From contig JANEZZ010000310.1 in NCBI GenBank assembly GCA_026122225.1, forward strand, positions 372,001 to 436,000: a stretch of DNA of 64,000 nucleotides, written 5' to 3'. The notes beneath the pieces are model-generated. The model was not told the origin of the DNA and ran no database searches. It saw only the letters and a list, made by a program, of their open reading frames with translations. Source of the stretch: Heloderma charlesbogerti (taxonomy: Eukaryota > Chordata > Lepidosauria > Squamata > Helodermatidae). Position numbers and translations under genes: made by a program. This document shows positions 1 through 10,139 of this stretch, one piece after another (the stretch's first letter is position 1; every line of letters begins with the position of its first letter).

Positions 1-114
1 GCTCTCCAGGGCTTTAGACAGGAGTCTTTCCCAGTCTTTCCTTGAGATGCTGAGGACTGAACCTCAGACTTTGTACATGCAAACCATGTGCTCTACCACT
101 GAACAACAGCCCTT
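1..114 (-). mobile_element. tRNA-Ala-like SINE, truncated by window edge
   Basis: This matches the reverse complement of the SINE seen intact at 48828-49020, with the box B region (complement of GGTTCAATCC) near 60-85. Confidence 0.7.
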
Positions 115-3100
115 CCCTAAAGTGCATTTCACCTAGGTTGTGCATGCATTTTGCCTTGGGTGTTTTTTGTGGGTCGGACAGTTTTTTAACACCAAAAATC
201 AATTAAGGTAAGAATATGTGGCCAGGCTGCTTGAACTTGGAGCTTCGATAATGTAGTCATTTTCTGAAATATGCAATAAGGTGACATCTAAACTGTACTA
301 TCCATGCACCACAGGCACGTTGGGGGGGTGAGGGAAAGAATGGGTTGGGGAGAGAGATGGAAGAGCATGACAACTGGGATGGCAAAGGCCCAGGAATAAA
401 AACCAAGTGCAGCCCTGATCACTTGTATCTCAGAGTGGGATAACATAGCCCGAAGACTTCTTTCATACTGTTCTTTATCTCACGGAATGGTGGTGGGCAA
501 GCCCAAGAGTACTATCACTTCCCACATTATGAGGACGTACATGCTACTTTTATGTTTTAGCGCTATTTCATTCTTTGCACTTTGCAGCCTTTACTTACAT
601 TCACACAAAGACCTTCCTGGATCTATGCATTTCACTCATATGGTGGCTTAAGCAGCAAGTCTAGGAAGCTACTTATCAAGGAAGTTGGGTGGCTTGCTGC
701 TGCAGCTGAACTCTGTCTTGCCTTGAGGATGTAAAATATATTCTATAGCTTTTTTGTCAGTTATGTTGGCAACTGTCTGCAAATTCCAGGAGGCTGAACG
801 CCCTTGTGCATTCCTTTTGCATCATTGCTTAACACAGATAGCCCTTTCTCTTTTTCGCATGCTCAGGATGTGCCTCCTTATAGGTCTACATCTCAAATAT
901 AGTCTAGTGGTGGCAGTAAAACTGAATCTGGACTGATTACAGGCTGGGGGCTCACATGACTGTATGCTCCTCCATACCAAAATAAAATTTACTCCACACA
1001 GAAAACTAGATGTCAGGGGGAAGACTTCTAGCCAAGCCCTCTGCCTGACAATAGAGTCTATGTGTAGAACCATATGAACCTCCTTCTGCAGTTTTAAGTG
1101 GGGCATCCACTCAGGCTTACCACCTGTGATGCATTTTGTGAACTAGGCTAATTCCCCACCCCACCCCAGAGCAACACCAATTTCACATTCATGTTAATTT
1201 TGCTTCTGTCTTATGATGCGTATTTCTCAGCTGATATAGTAAGTCATCCCAAAGTGCACTGGTGCAGCCTGTGAGATCACATCGGTTGTAGAGACAAAAC
1301 GGGAAATATGATAGCTAGCACAGACAGGGCTACTTCATATGAGATTCTCTTGCACTGTGTGGGTGGCAAACACAGGCATGGTGCCCAAGCTGAGGGAAGA
1401 AGGCGAAGGGGTGGGGGGAGAATGAACAAGCAGCAAAGTAGATACGGAGCAAGAAGGCAGCTGTATCTTCCCAGCAGCTGACCCCAAACAGGAGGCCTCA
1501 AAGCACTCACCTATCCAGTGGCCTTGACTATATCCTCCTCATAAATAAGGAGGCAGGGAGTACAGCAGGAAATTGGCTCAGTTTGCAGGGCTACCTGTAA
1601 GGGGGAGATGCCAAGGAGGAAAAATCTCCAGAGCAAGCCTGGGTGCTTGTCAAGCTCCTCCTGAGACCTGGAGCAGCCACTTGAGGGAGGCTAGAAAGAA
1701 CAATCCTATGGTGTGTCCTACACATGAACTCTTCCTCGCGCATCAAGGAGTGATGCCCAAATATACACTGCGCTGCATTAGGTGTGGTGTGCAAGTGCAT
1801 ATTTCTCAGTCCTGTGTACACAAGTAAAGGCCTGGAAGAAAAATACAAAAACATTCTGGAGTAAAGAATTCTCCTCCTGCAAAGCCAGATATGGAAAAAT
1901 GGGGGTAGGTGGGAGAGAGCGGAGAAAACGCAAATGAGAATGAACAAGAGAAATAACACTAGCTGCTTTATACGACAGTATTGCAAATAAGTCTAGGAAG
2001 CTAAAATGCCTGAGTGCCAACATAGCAAGGTTAACTCATTTGTGTCACATCAACAGCCTCAAAGTAAAAAATGGATCATGTCTCAAATTTACAAGACTTC
2101 TGTATCTGGTCATCTGTGGGCACTTCATACCAGTAGCAATGTTAGGGAAAAACTGGAAACTAAAATTTCTGGGTCCCTGGTATTGGATACCTAGGCACAC
2201 CTACTTAGAGCCACCTCATCTTTAGAGATGCTGTACATGCAGCCTCTTCTGCTGGCGTACATGATGTCAATTGAACCCCTTAACCCATTACCCCTCTAAG
2301 CTCTGGCAAGCAACTAGCATACCCATCTTCCTACTTGCCCTGTTGCCCCAAGCATCAACCCTCTATAAGCATAATCTCTTACCCTCTTAAACTTTAAACT
2401 CCCCATACCCCATGTTGTACCCAAATGTAAACTGCAAGACCCAAGACAATCCTTACAACAAGAGGCTATTCTCAAGTCCGTTACAGAGTTATTCACTTGA
2501 GCTCTCTCTAGAAAACACAAATGTCATGCATTTCTGCATAACATGTTATATAGAACTCAAGGTGAGTTCTACATCACATCTATAAGAACATCTTTCCCCT
2601 TTCCTTTTTTGTGTGGCTTACCACCAAGGTGATGGTTTTTATTTTCAATTTTTATTTATTCCCCTTTGCCATGAATGCATGTAGTTGCTTGAATCAAAAT
2701 GAGAAACTGACACTTTATTCTTTCAAAAACACACCAAGTAGTACTATTCTGTGTGCTAACAGGTACAGAAAGAGTACAGAACTGTTTAGCGGTGAGAGGC
2801 CCACAATGGGTTGGATGGTGTCAGGGAGCAAGGCCCTGCCTCCTGACATCACATCAGAGGTGTGACCCCGCCTCCTGATATCACCCCCTTTTTTTCCCTT
2901 TCCTCTTTGTGCTGGAAGGAGGCACAGATCTACAATGCAGAGGTTACACATAATGCATTTCATGTTCAATTCTCTGTCTTCTCTGCACCTCCCAAAAAAA
3001 CAATGGGAAAAATGTTCAATGGCTTCACATTTCCAAAAATGTTATGTCTATGCATGTATCCTTTAAAATACACTCAAGCAGAAATTAAGAAAAGATCAGG

Positions 3101-3716
3101 TCCCCTTTGCATGAGTTCTAAGAGGGACAAACACCAATACACATGTGATGCAGCATCCTTGTACTCCGGTATTATACCGAGATACAAAAATATCTTGTGT
3201 GAATTGGCCCAAATGATCACATTCAAGGGGACAAGTAAACGAAGAATGTTGAGTTTTCATGGTGTCCATGTTACGAAGTTTTCTCAGTGGATTACTCAAG
3301 TTTGAAACGTGAGGACAGTGGTGTCTGAATAAGAATTCTGAAAGATAATTAACCAGTGGCAACACAAGGTCCAACATGTTTGTTAAAGTGATATGTAAAC
3401 ATGAACATGTGACATTACGTAAACCAGCTAAAGGGCTCCCTCCTGCTCATTATATACCTGATGCAGTTCTTGGTGTTGAGCAAGGACCACACCTCCTTCT
3501 ATCAATATAGAAGGGCAATTTGCCCCTGTGTCAATCACAAAAGAACCCCAGAACAGCATTAATTCTAAATAATTCCTTTTTCATGGATAAAAGGTATTTT
3601 CAACATACCACTGGGTAGAAGTGGTTAAGAAAGTAACAAGCACATGTTAGTTCAGCCTTATGAAAATCCAGACTGTGAGGAGCAAGAGCTGGGATCCCTA
3701 TTGTATTAGCCAGGAC

Positions 3717-3835
3717 TGGGCAACTTGTGGCCCTCCAGATGTTTTGACCTACAGCTTTCATCAGCCCTAGCCAGCATAGCCAATGATGAGGGATGATGAG
3801 AGTTGTAGGCCAAAACATCTGGAAGGCCACATGTT
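3717..3835. mobile_element. hAT-type hairpin MITE
   Basis: Arms GGCCCTCCAGATGTTTTG and CCAAAACATCTGGAAGGCC form the family hairpin. Termini are degraded. Confidence 0.75.
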
Positions 3836-4182
3836 ATCCATTCCTAATATATCCAAAAGCAAGCCAGGACTAAAATTCCAGCTGACCAGACTTTCCTGTC
3901 TGAACAACCACCCAATCTTACATTTAACCTTGTAAGTGTCTGACACAAAGATACCCTGATACCCTCCTAACCATGTCTCCATAATACAGACTGGAGAAAA
4001 ATAAGCTTGAGATCTGGGTCTATTTGACTAGAACTGGAAGAAAGAAGGAACATAATTCATCCACACCTGGTATTACTCACCCTGCATTAGCTAGTACCCA
4101 ACCCTTGTAATTTGAAGTCAGACTTTAGTTGTTCTTCCTCTCGCCTGAGAGATTCTTCAGAGGACTAACAGGGCTTGTAGGC

Positions 4183-4211
<29 letters not shown>
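4183..4211. repeat. (CA)n microsatellite
   Basis: Uninterrupted CA run. Confidence 0.95.
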
Positions 4212-4213
<2 letters not shown>

Positions 4214-4278
4214 CTGCTGTGAAATATGCTATCACTGTGAAGTATCCAACATGACTTCAAATGCCAGAAGTACAGAGA

Positions 4279-4345
4279 TAATTTTTTTTATTTATTTATT
4301 TATTTATTTCATTTCTATACCGCCCAATAGCCGAAGCTCTCTGTG
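4279..4345 (-). mobile_element. L3-like LINE 3' tail
   Basis: (TTTA)n followed by CTATACCGCCCAATAGCCGA, identical to the tail of the LINE at 16570-19835. Confidence 0.8.
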
Positions 4346-4479
4346 AAGAAACTCATAGCACTATTTCCATATTTCCTAAAATCTGAATCTATAGCAGTCC
4401 TCCCAGTAAGCACAAGTCTGCAAACTATTATCAACTGGAAAGATTCAAGATGAGTGAATAGATAATGCTGTAAGTACTT

Positions 4480-4565
4480 TGATTTGCAGGCCACAACTCA
4501 GTACCATTGGGCATGCTGGATGGGTCTGATGAGACTTGAAGTCCAAAACATCTGGAGGTCACAGG
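4480..4565. mobile_element. hAT-type MITE fragment
   Basis: Right half only: AAGTCCAAAACATCTGGAGG then CACAGGTTGAGG. Confidence 0.55.
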
Positions 4566-5420
4566 TTGAGGAAATCTGATCTACAGGTTCAGGGATGTGG
4601 ATAGAAGTTTCTAGGCCTAACAGGCAAGTTCTATGCAGGCCTTGGAGAGGGGGGGACACAACCTCAGGCTATGACAGCCTTCTGAGTTCTAGGACCACCC
4701 CCACAATGGGTTCATATCTATGCAGTTCTGCATATGGTCAGATAATGCAGCATCTAAATAGAGAAGAATGGCAGTAGAAACCCCTGTGGACTGGCTGAAT
4801 GCACTCTCAGCAGGGGGTCAGAGTATAGGCCTTCCTAGACTGTCTCCTCTCCCAGCTAAGAGATACATTAGAATGGCGCCCCCTGCCCCCAAACCAGCTG
4901 CTTTTCCACCTATAAGAGGAGACATACTAGTTCTACATCTCTCTTCCCTCATAAAGAGGAAAGCAGCTGGGGATGGGGTGGGGATTTTGATTAGACAAAC
5001 AGTTTGTGGAAGCAAGAGTTGAAGTAGTTCAGGCATACACAAACGCTGCAGCAAGACAAAACTACTGTCTATGCATCTCCCATTTCATGTCTAATTTGGT
5101 CCCAAGAACATAATGGGAAGTGAGGACACCTGCACCCTCACTCTTGCAGCAATTTCATCACCAACTAGATCCAAACAAAGGTGTTGCTAAAGGAAAATTT
5201 GCAAAGGTTTCTATATTAACCACTGGCTGCCTGCCTCCTGCTATGGCAACTCACCTGCAAGTTGAAAGAAGGTAATTATTCCTGCTAAAGCCAGGAGAAA
5301 TATGATTTCCAAAGAAGAAAAACAACTATAACCTATCCATTACCACTAAGCAACTCTGCATTAGCTGAAGTAGAACTGGAAGCAAAACTTTGGCACAGCT
5401 TAATACCTTCCTTAGTAATT

Positions 5421-5455
<35 letters not shown>
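5421..5455. repeat. (CA)n microsatellite
   Basis: Uninterrupted CA run. Confidence 0.95.
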
Positions 5456-5457
<2 letters not shown>

Positions 5458-6469
5458 ACGTGTCTGGGTTACGCTGATCTGCTTTGGACTTCCCTGAATG
5501 CTGGAATCTCTCTTCAGCTCCCCTAAATCAGTCCAAGGCTATTACACTTGCAGGTATCAAGAATGATTTAAGCAAGGCCTAAGTATGTGTGTAAATCACG
5601 TAGGATTACTAAGTGGATTAATAAAAAGCTACTTCTTAAATACGGCCACTAAAGTCTAATGATGAAAATACAGAGAATACTGTATGTATACCTTAACAAT
5701 AGTTATTGACTATGTTGGAAAACACATTTCTAATTCCTAGGTACTTGTGTAAATCACCCTGAGTGCCCCATTTGGGCTGGAAGATGGGGTAAAAATATTT
5801 TTAGCTAAATTTTAAAAATGTAAAACCAGGTGCCTGGGATTTTCCTAGTCCTGCTTTATGAAGTAGCAGTCTTCAAGAAGGAACATGGAAACACACTATA
5901 GCCCATATGCCCAACATGAAGGACTGTTCAGAACTAAAAAGGACTGTTAGGAACAATCATTTTGCAAGGTGCACAAATATCAATATACTATCTGATTCTG
6001 TGCAAAGCAGATACCTAAAACACACAATTCTAAAGATACTGTGATGACATCTCTCACACACAAACACATACTTGTATTCTACATAAACTGTAGCTAAAAC
6101 TCAGACAGATACCTGACTTTTCACCCCACTTCAAACAGACCACCAAAACCATAGGTTTCTAAAAGAGTTCCACCTATCCACAGTGCAATATAAACCACCA
6201 TCCCCTAAACAGGTGGGTAAAACTTGAAGTTCTCTGAAACTGTTCAGCTCTCAAGGACACAATGACTAGAAACTCCAGACCATTCCAGAACCAACACACA
6301 TTCTTGGGCGCTGCTGTTGTCATTTTGCCACACTGAGCAGCTGCACAGCACAAGCCAGGAGGTGCACTCCCTGATCAAGGGGGATCTCTGGGGCTCAGAA
6401 ACCCCAAGTTCACACCCAAGAAGCCTTCTGAAACATTGCAAAGGATTACTGGGGTACAGCTTCTAGACC

Positions 6470-6930
6470 ATGGTTTCCTGTCCCACGAAAGGTGTTAATT
6501 ATCTTAGCACAATCACCCTGGAGTTTTCTATCCCTAATTACTGCTGTTGTGAATGCTCACTATTTATCTGGTATACATATACACTTAGGCTTTAATTAGA
6601 ACTGTCAAAGGCTGTACCTTCCTGCTTTGGCTCCACTGTTTACTTGTGTGCATGCAACCCCACCCCTCTCCCTGCCAACTGAGGATAATGAAGTGGCCTC
6701 CAGTCCCCAAAAGCTTGTGCCATAATACATGTGTTGGACTCGGATCCAGAGTTAGTTAGTACTTAAGAGCAGCCCCACTGAAATCAATTAGACTTCGGCC
6801 ATGACTGACTCGCCCCCTTAGTTTTAATGGGTCTACTCCAAACGTGACTAAATCTGGATCCAACTCATGGCATTTAATGTGCCACAACACTCTTTGTTGT
6901 CGTTTTTACAGCTGCAGACTAGCACAACTG
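6470..6930 (+). mobile_element. Penelope-like 3' UTR remnant with nested MITE
   Basis: GTGTTAATTATCTTAGCACA, AACTGTCAAAGGCTG and GCCACAACACTCTTTGTTGT parallel 61556-61890 of the Penelope-like copy. A hairpin MITE (6733-6865) interrupts its tail. Confidence 0.6.
6733..6865. mobile_element. Hairpin MITE, GGATCCA family
   Basis: 133-bp palindrome between TTGGACTCGGATCCAGA and CTGGATCCAAC, containing GCCATGACTGACTC and AATGGGTCTACTCC. Nested in a Penelope-like tail. Confidence 0.75.
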
Positions 6931-7408
6931 CCCCTCTGGCTAGCAGAGCGCTCCACTGAAACCCTTAAATAAGAGCGGTTGTGTGTGTCTACATCACACA
7001 CACACACACGCGCTTCCCTCCACTAACCCCTACAAGGGATTTCCCGGATCGCTGGTGCAATCTGCACAAGCGGCGCCGGCCAAGGGCTCCCCGCAGCTTC
7101 CCATTCGCCTCGCCTCGCCTCGCCCCTCTCGAGCAACGAGCAGAATGAAGTGCTGGGCCAGGGGAGCGAGCGCGAGAGCAAGAAAGCCGCCTCCTAAGCA
7201 GCCCGGCAGCGCCTGTGCAATGCGCCTGGAAGGCGTGGCTGGAAGAGGCCGCGGCCGCTCCGGCTGGCCGTCCAAGGCCCGCATTCCACCACGGCGGCGG
7301 CGGCGCCCACCTCCCCCGCCCGAGCGTGCTGCGGCCGCGGCCCTCGCCCTCCTCCGCCGCCGCCGCCGCCGCCCGCGGCGCTCAAGCCGAGCCGGCGGGC
7401 GCGCGCAC

Positions 7409-7798
7409 CTGGATGACCTCGTTGACCTCCCGGATGCACTCCACCATGTGCTGCAGGATCTGCTCGGCCGTCAGGACCTCGTAGCGGTAGTCCTCCTCCT
7501 GCTCGTGGCCCAGCCCGCCGCCGCCGCCGGGGCCCGGCCCGCCCAGGCCGCTGCCGCCCAGGCCGCCGCCGCCGCCGCCGCCGGGCCCCAGGCCGCCCGT
7601 CTCGCCGCACAGCAGCCCGTCGCGCTCTCCGCCCACGCCCAGCCCGGGCTCCACCAGCTCCACCTCGCCCAGGTCCAGGTTGTCGTCGTCGGGGTCGTCG
7701 TCGTCGTCCGGCTCGTCCTCATCCTCCTCGGCGCCGCTGTCCTCGCTGCACTCCTCGTCCTCGTCGAACTCGTAGTTGTAGCCTTCGTCGGAGTCCAT
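7409..7798 (-). CDS. ARIH1: ARIH1 coding exon 1 (E3 ubiquitin-protein ligase, N-terminal acidic/Gly-rich region)
   Basis: The minus-strand reading frame starts [20 protein letters not shown] and runs through an acidic stretch, [19 protein letters not shown], a glycine-rich tract, then [18 protein letters not shown] and ends EVNEVIQ. This is the characteristic N-terminus of ariadne-1, an RBR-type E3 ligase that cooperates with neddylated cullin-RING complexes. The RING1-IBR-RING2 domains lie on later exons outside the window. The ATG at 7798-7796 sits in a strong Kozak context (GCCGCC before, G after). The exon ends after a CAG codon at 7409 and is followed by a GT donor (AC on the plus strand at 7407-7408), giving exactly 130 codons. 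The acidic N-terminus is thought to help autoinhibition and cullin binding (family knowledge). The poly-Gly length is the most variable part. Identification is confident. Confidence 0.96.
7560..7583 (-). repeat. ARIH1: GGC trinucleotide tract coding poly-Gly in ARIH1
   Basis: On the minus strand an uninterrupted run of GGC codons encodes part of the ARIH1 glycine stretch. A second (CCG)n run at 7351-7374 lies in the intron just past the donor. Both are likely length-polymorphic. Confidence 0.85.
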
Positions 7799-8078
7799 GG
7801 CGGCGGCAGGGGGCGCGTGACGGAGGGACGGGCGGCGGGAGCGGGCCCGGGCCCAGGCCCAGGCCCCACCGGGGACGCGAAGGCTCCGGCCGGGCCGCCT
7901 CCCTTCGGCGGACCGATCACCAACACCCGCCGCCGCTGTTGCTGCCGCTGCTGCCTCCGCCGCTCCTCCTCACAGGCGCCGCTGAGCCAACAAAGGGACG
8001 CGTCCGGCCCGCTCCGTCACCTCGACGCACGCACGCACGCACGCAGACGGCGCCGGCGGGGCGCAACCCCACGTCGCG

Positions 8079-8086
8079 TGACGTCA
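8079..8086. promoter_or_regulatory. Full palindromic CRE (TGACGTCA)
   Basis: A perfect TGACGTCA octamer lies about 280 bp upstream of the ARIH1 ATG inside the CpG island. CREB/ATF proteins bind this palindrome, often in housekeeping promoters. Function here is inferred from position. Confidence 0.65.
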
Positions 8087-8201
8087 CCGGCGTCGCGGGC
8101 CGGGCCGGCGGAAAGGAAAGACACGCCCCCTCCTTTTTTCTTCACGCCGTCCCTTTCGCTGTCTATCGGACGGACGGGTAGTCGACGGCCGCCTGTTGGT
8201 G

Positions 8202-8347
8202 TCCATCTTGGGTGTGGCTAATGATTATCGGCACACCGCCCTCCTCGCGGCAGCCATTTTCTGAGCGCGGCTAGGCGCGCGCGCGTGCTTCTCCTCGCCT
8301 TTCCTCTCAGGAGGGAGGGGGTTGGGTTCCTCCATCTTGGGTGTGGC
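8202..8347. promoter_or_regulatory. Duplicated YY1-like motif pair upstream of ARIH1
   Basis: The 17-mer tccatcttgggtgtggc occurs at 8202-8218 and again at 8331-8347, 129 bp apart in the same orientation. Its core CCATCTTG is the complement of the YY1-type CAAGATGG. A third related GCCATTTT lies at 8253-8260. Clustered YY1 sites are common near CpG-island start sites, so these may mark the start region. Binding is inferred. Confidence 0.5.
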
Positions 8348-8447
8348 AAAGCCCGTCTTCGACGGCTGACTTGTGGAAGGCCGCCTACTCTGGGCCAGGC
8401 CATAAACAAAGGAGCAGGAGAAGATAGGCTTGCATTTAAAATGCGTT

Positions 8448-8572
8448 TGGCTAAAATCCAACATAAGCCCCACTTGGAGCAGACCCACTGAAAGGGGACT
8501 GACGTTAGTCATGGCCAATTTGTCCCATTCTTTCAATGGGTCTACTCTAAGTAAGATTTATGTTGGATTTGA
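8448..8572. mobile_element. Hairpin MITE, GGATCCA family (diverged)
   Basis: AAATCCAACATAAGCCCC to AAGATTTATGTTGGATTT, with TTAGTCATGGCCAAT and AATGGGTCTACTC. Confidence 0.7.
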
Positions 8573-8586
8573 CCCTAAGTCTTTAA

Positions 8587-8719
8587 GGGTGCAATCCTAT
8601 GCATGTTTAGACAGAAAAAAAGTCCTACAACTCCCAGCATGCCCCAGCCAGCATGGCTGTCTGGGGCATGCTGGGAGTTGTAGGACATTTTCCTGTCTAA
8701 ACTTGCATAGGTTTGCGGC
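8587..8719. mobile_element. TTAA-flanked hairpin MITE
   Basis: About 133-bp near-palindrome starting GGGTGCAATCCTATGCATG with arms around AGTCCTACAACTCCCAGCAT. TTAA lies on both sides. Confidence 0.82.
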
Positions 8720-8781
8720 TTAAGGTGCAAGACACTTGGTTGTTTTTGCTGCAAAAAGGCTAACACAGCTACACCTCTGGG
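8720..8781 (+). mobile_element. Penelope-like terminal remnant
   Basis: GGTGCAAGACACTTGGTTGT then GGCTAACACAGCTACACCTC match the extreme 3' end of the element at 6870-6930. Confidence 0.55.
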
Positions 8782-8924
8782 TATAGATATAAACCTATGT
8801 GTGTTTAGTGTATTGTGGTGGTTATTTTCCATTCCTGGTTGCCTACATTATACTCTTTTCGGCGTTAGGTGAAGACCTTATTTTCCCAGGCATTTTAGTT
8901 TTTCAGTTTCTATTTTAAATCTGG

Positions 8925-10139
8925 TGGTTGTTGTTGTTCAGTCGTTCAGTCGTGTCCGAATCTTCGTGACCCCATGGACCATAGCACGCCAGGCCTTCCT
9001 GTCCTGCGCTCTCTCCCGGAGCGTGCTCAACTTCATATTCATTGCATCCGTGATGCTATCTAGCCATCTCATCCTCTGCCGTCCCCTTCTCCTTTTGCCC
9101 TCAGTCTTTCCCAGCATCAGGGTCTTTTCCAGGGAGTTTTCTCTTCGCATTAGGTGGCCAAAATATTGGAGCTTCAGCTTCAGTATCTGTCCTTCCAATG
9201 AGCACTCAGGGTTGATTTCCTTGAGGATCGACTGATTTGACCTCCTTGCAGTCCAGGGGACTCGTAAGAGTCTTCTCCAGCACCACAGTTCAAAAGCATC
9301 AATTCTTCGGCGCTCAGCCTTCCTTATAGTCCAGCTCTCACAGCCATACATTACTACTGGGAAAACCATAGCTTTGATTAGACGAACCTTTGTCGGCAAG
9401 GTGATGTCTCTGCTTCTTACTATGCTATCTAGGTTTGCCATAGCTTTCCTCCCAAGGAGCAAGCGTCTTTTAATTTCATGGCTACAGTCACCATCTGCGG
9501 TGATCTTGGAGCCCAAGAAAGTAAAATCTGTCACTGCTTCCATTTCTTCCCCTTCTATATGCCAGGAAGTGATAGGGCCAGATGCCATGATTTTCGTTTT
9601 TTTAATGTTGAGTTTCAAACCAGCTTTTGCACTCTCCTCTTTCACCCTCAACAAGAGGCTCTTTAGATCCTCTTCGCTTTCTGCCATTAGGGTGGTATCG
9701 TCTGCATATCGGAGGTTGTTGATAATTCTCCTGGCAATCTTAATTCCGACCTCTGATTCATCCAACCCGGCGTTTCTCATGATGTACTCTGCATATAAGT
9801 TAAATAAGCAGGGTGACAATATGCAGCCTTGTCGTACTCCTTTCCCAATTTTGAACCACTCGGTTGTTCCATGTCCGGTTCTTACTGTTGCTTCTTGACC
9901 CTCGTACAGGTTTCTCAGGAGACAGGTAAGGTGGTCTGGTACTCCCATCGCTTTAAGAATTTGCCACAGTTTGTTGTGATCCACACAATCAAAGGCTTTC
10001 GCGTAGTCAATGAAGCAAAAATAGACGTTTTTCTGGAATTCTCTTGCTTTCTCCATGATGCAGCGAATGTTGGCGATTTGATCTCTAGTTCCTCTGCCTC
10101 TTCGAAACCCAGCTTGTACTTCCGGTAGTTCTCGGTTCA
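8925..10139 (-). mobile_element. BovB (RTE) LINE, 3' part with reverse transcriptase
   Basis: The minus frame carries RT motifs GFRRGRGTRDQIANIRC, FIDYAKAFDCVDH, GVRQGCILSP, the catalytic YADD and the C-terminal [20 protein letters not shown] that identify BovB. The element ends in (GTTGTT)n-type plus-strand sequence at about 8925. The RT ORF is open from 10140 to 8938. It continues, after the inserted LINE, in the part at 12977-14652. Confidence 0.93.

Larger units (their letters stand above)
1..7408 (-). other. ARIH1: ARIH1 intron 1 (partial, runs off the window)
   Basis: This sequence follows the ARIH1 exon 1 donor, and no further ARIH1 exon is visible before base 1. Recognisable contents are a SINE piece at 1-114, a hAT-type hairpin MITE at 3717-3835, CA repeats, an L3-type LINE tail at 4279-4345, a half MITE at 4480-4565 and a Penelope-like 3' tail with a nested MITE at 6470-6930. 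The stretches 115-3716, 4566-5420 and 5456-6469 show no gene or repeat I can name. Short ORFs there look like chance. Confidence 0.75.
7030..8345 (-). promoter_or_regulatory. ARIH1: ARIH1 CpG-island promoter
   Basis: This is a dense GC- and CpG-rich block spanning the ARIH1 start codon, its 5' UTR and proximal upstream DNA, with sharp AT-rich flanks. It contains a palindromic CRE, YY1-like motifs and (GCC)n tracts. No TATA box is evident, as expected for a housekeeping gene. The transcription start is not determined by sequence alone. It probably lies between 7850 and 8350. Confidence 0.8.

Noticed and set aside
6983..8221. 412-codon plus-strand ORF
   Set aside because: It is low-complexity Ala/Arg/Pro/Gly sequence antisense to ARIH1 exon 1 in a CpG island, where stops are rare.
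9374..9898. 174-codon plus ORF
   Set aside because: Antisense shadow of the BovB RT frame.
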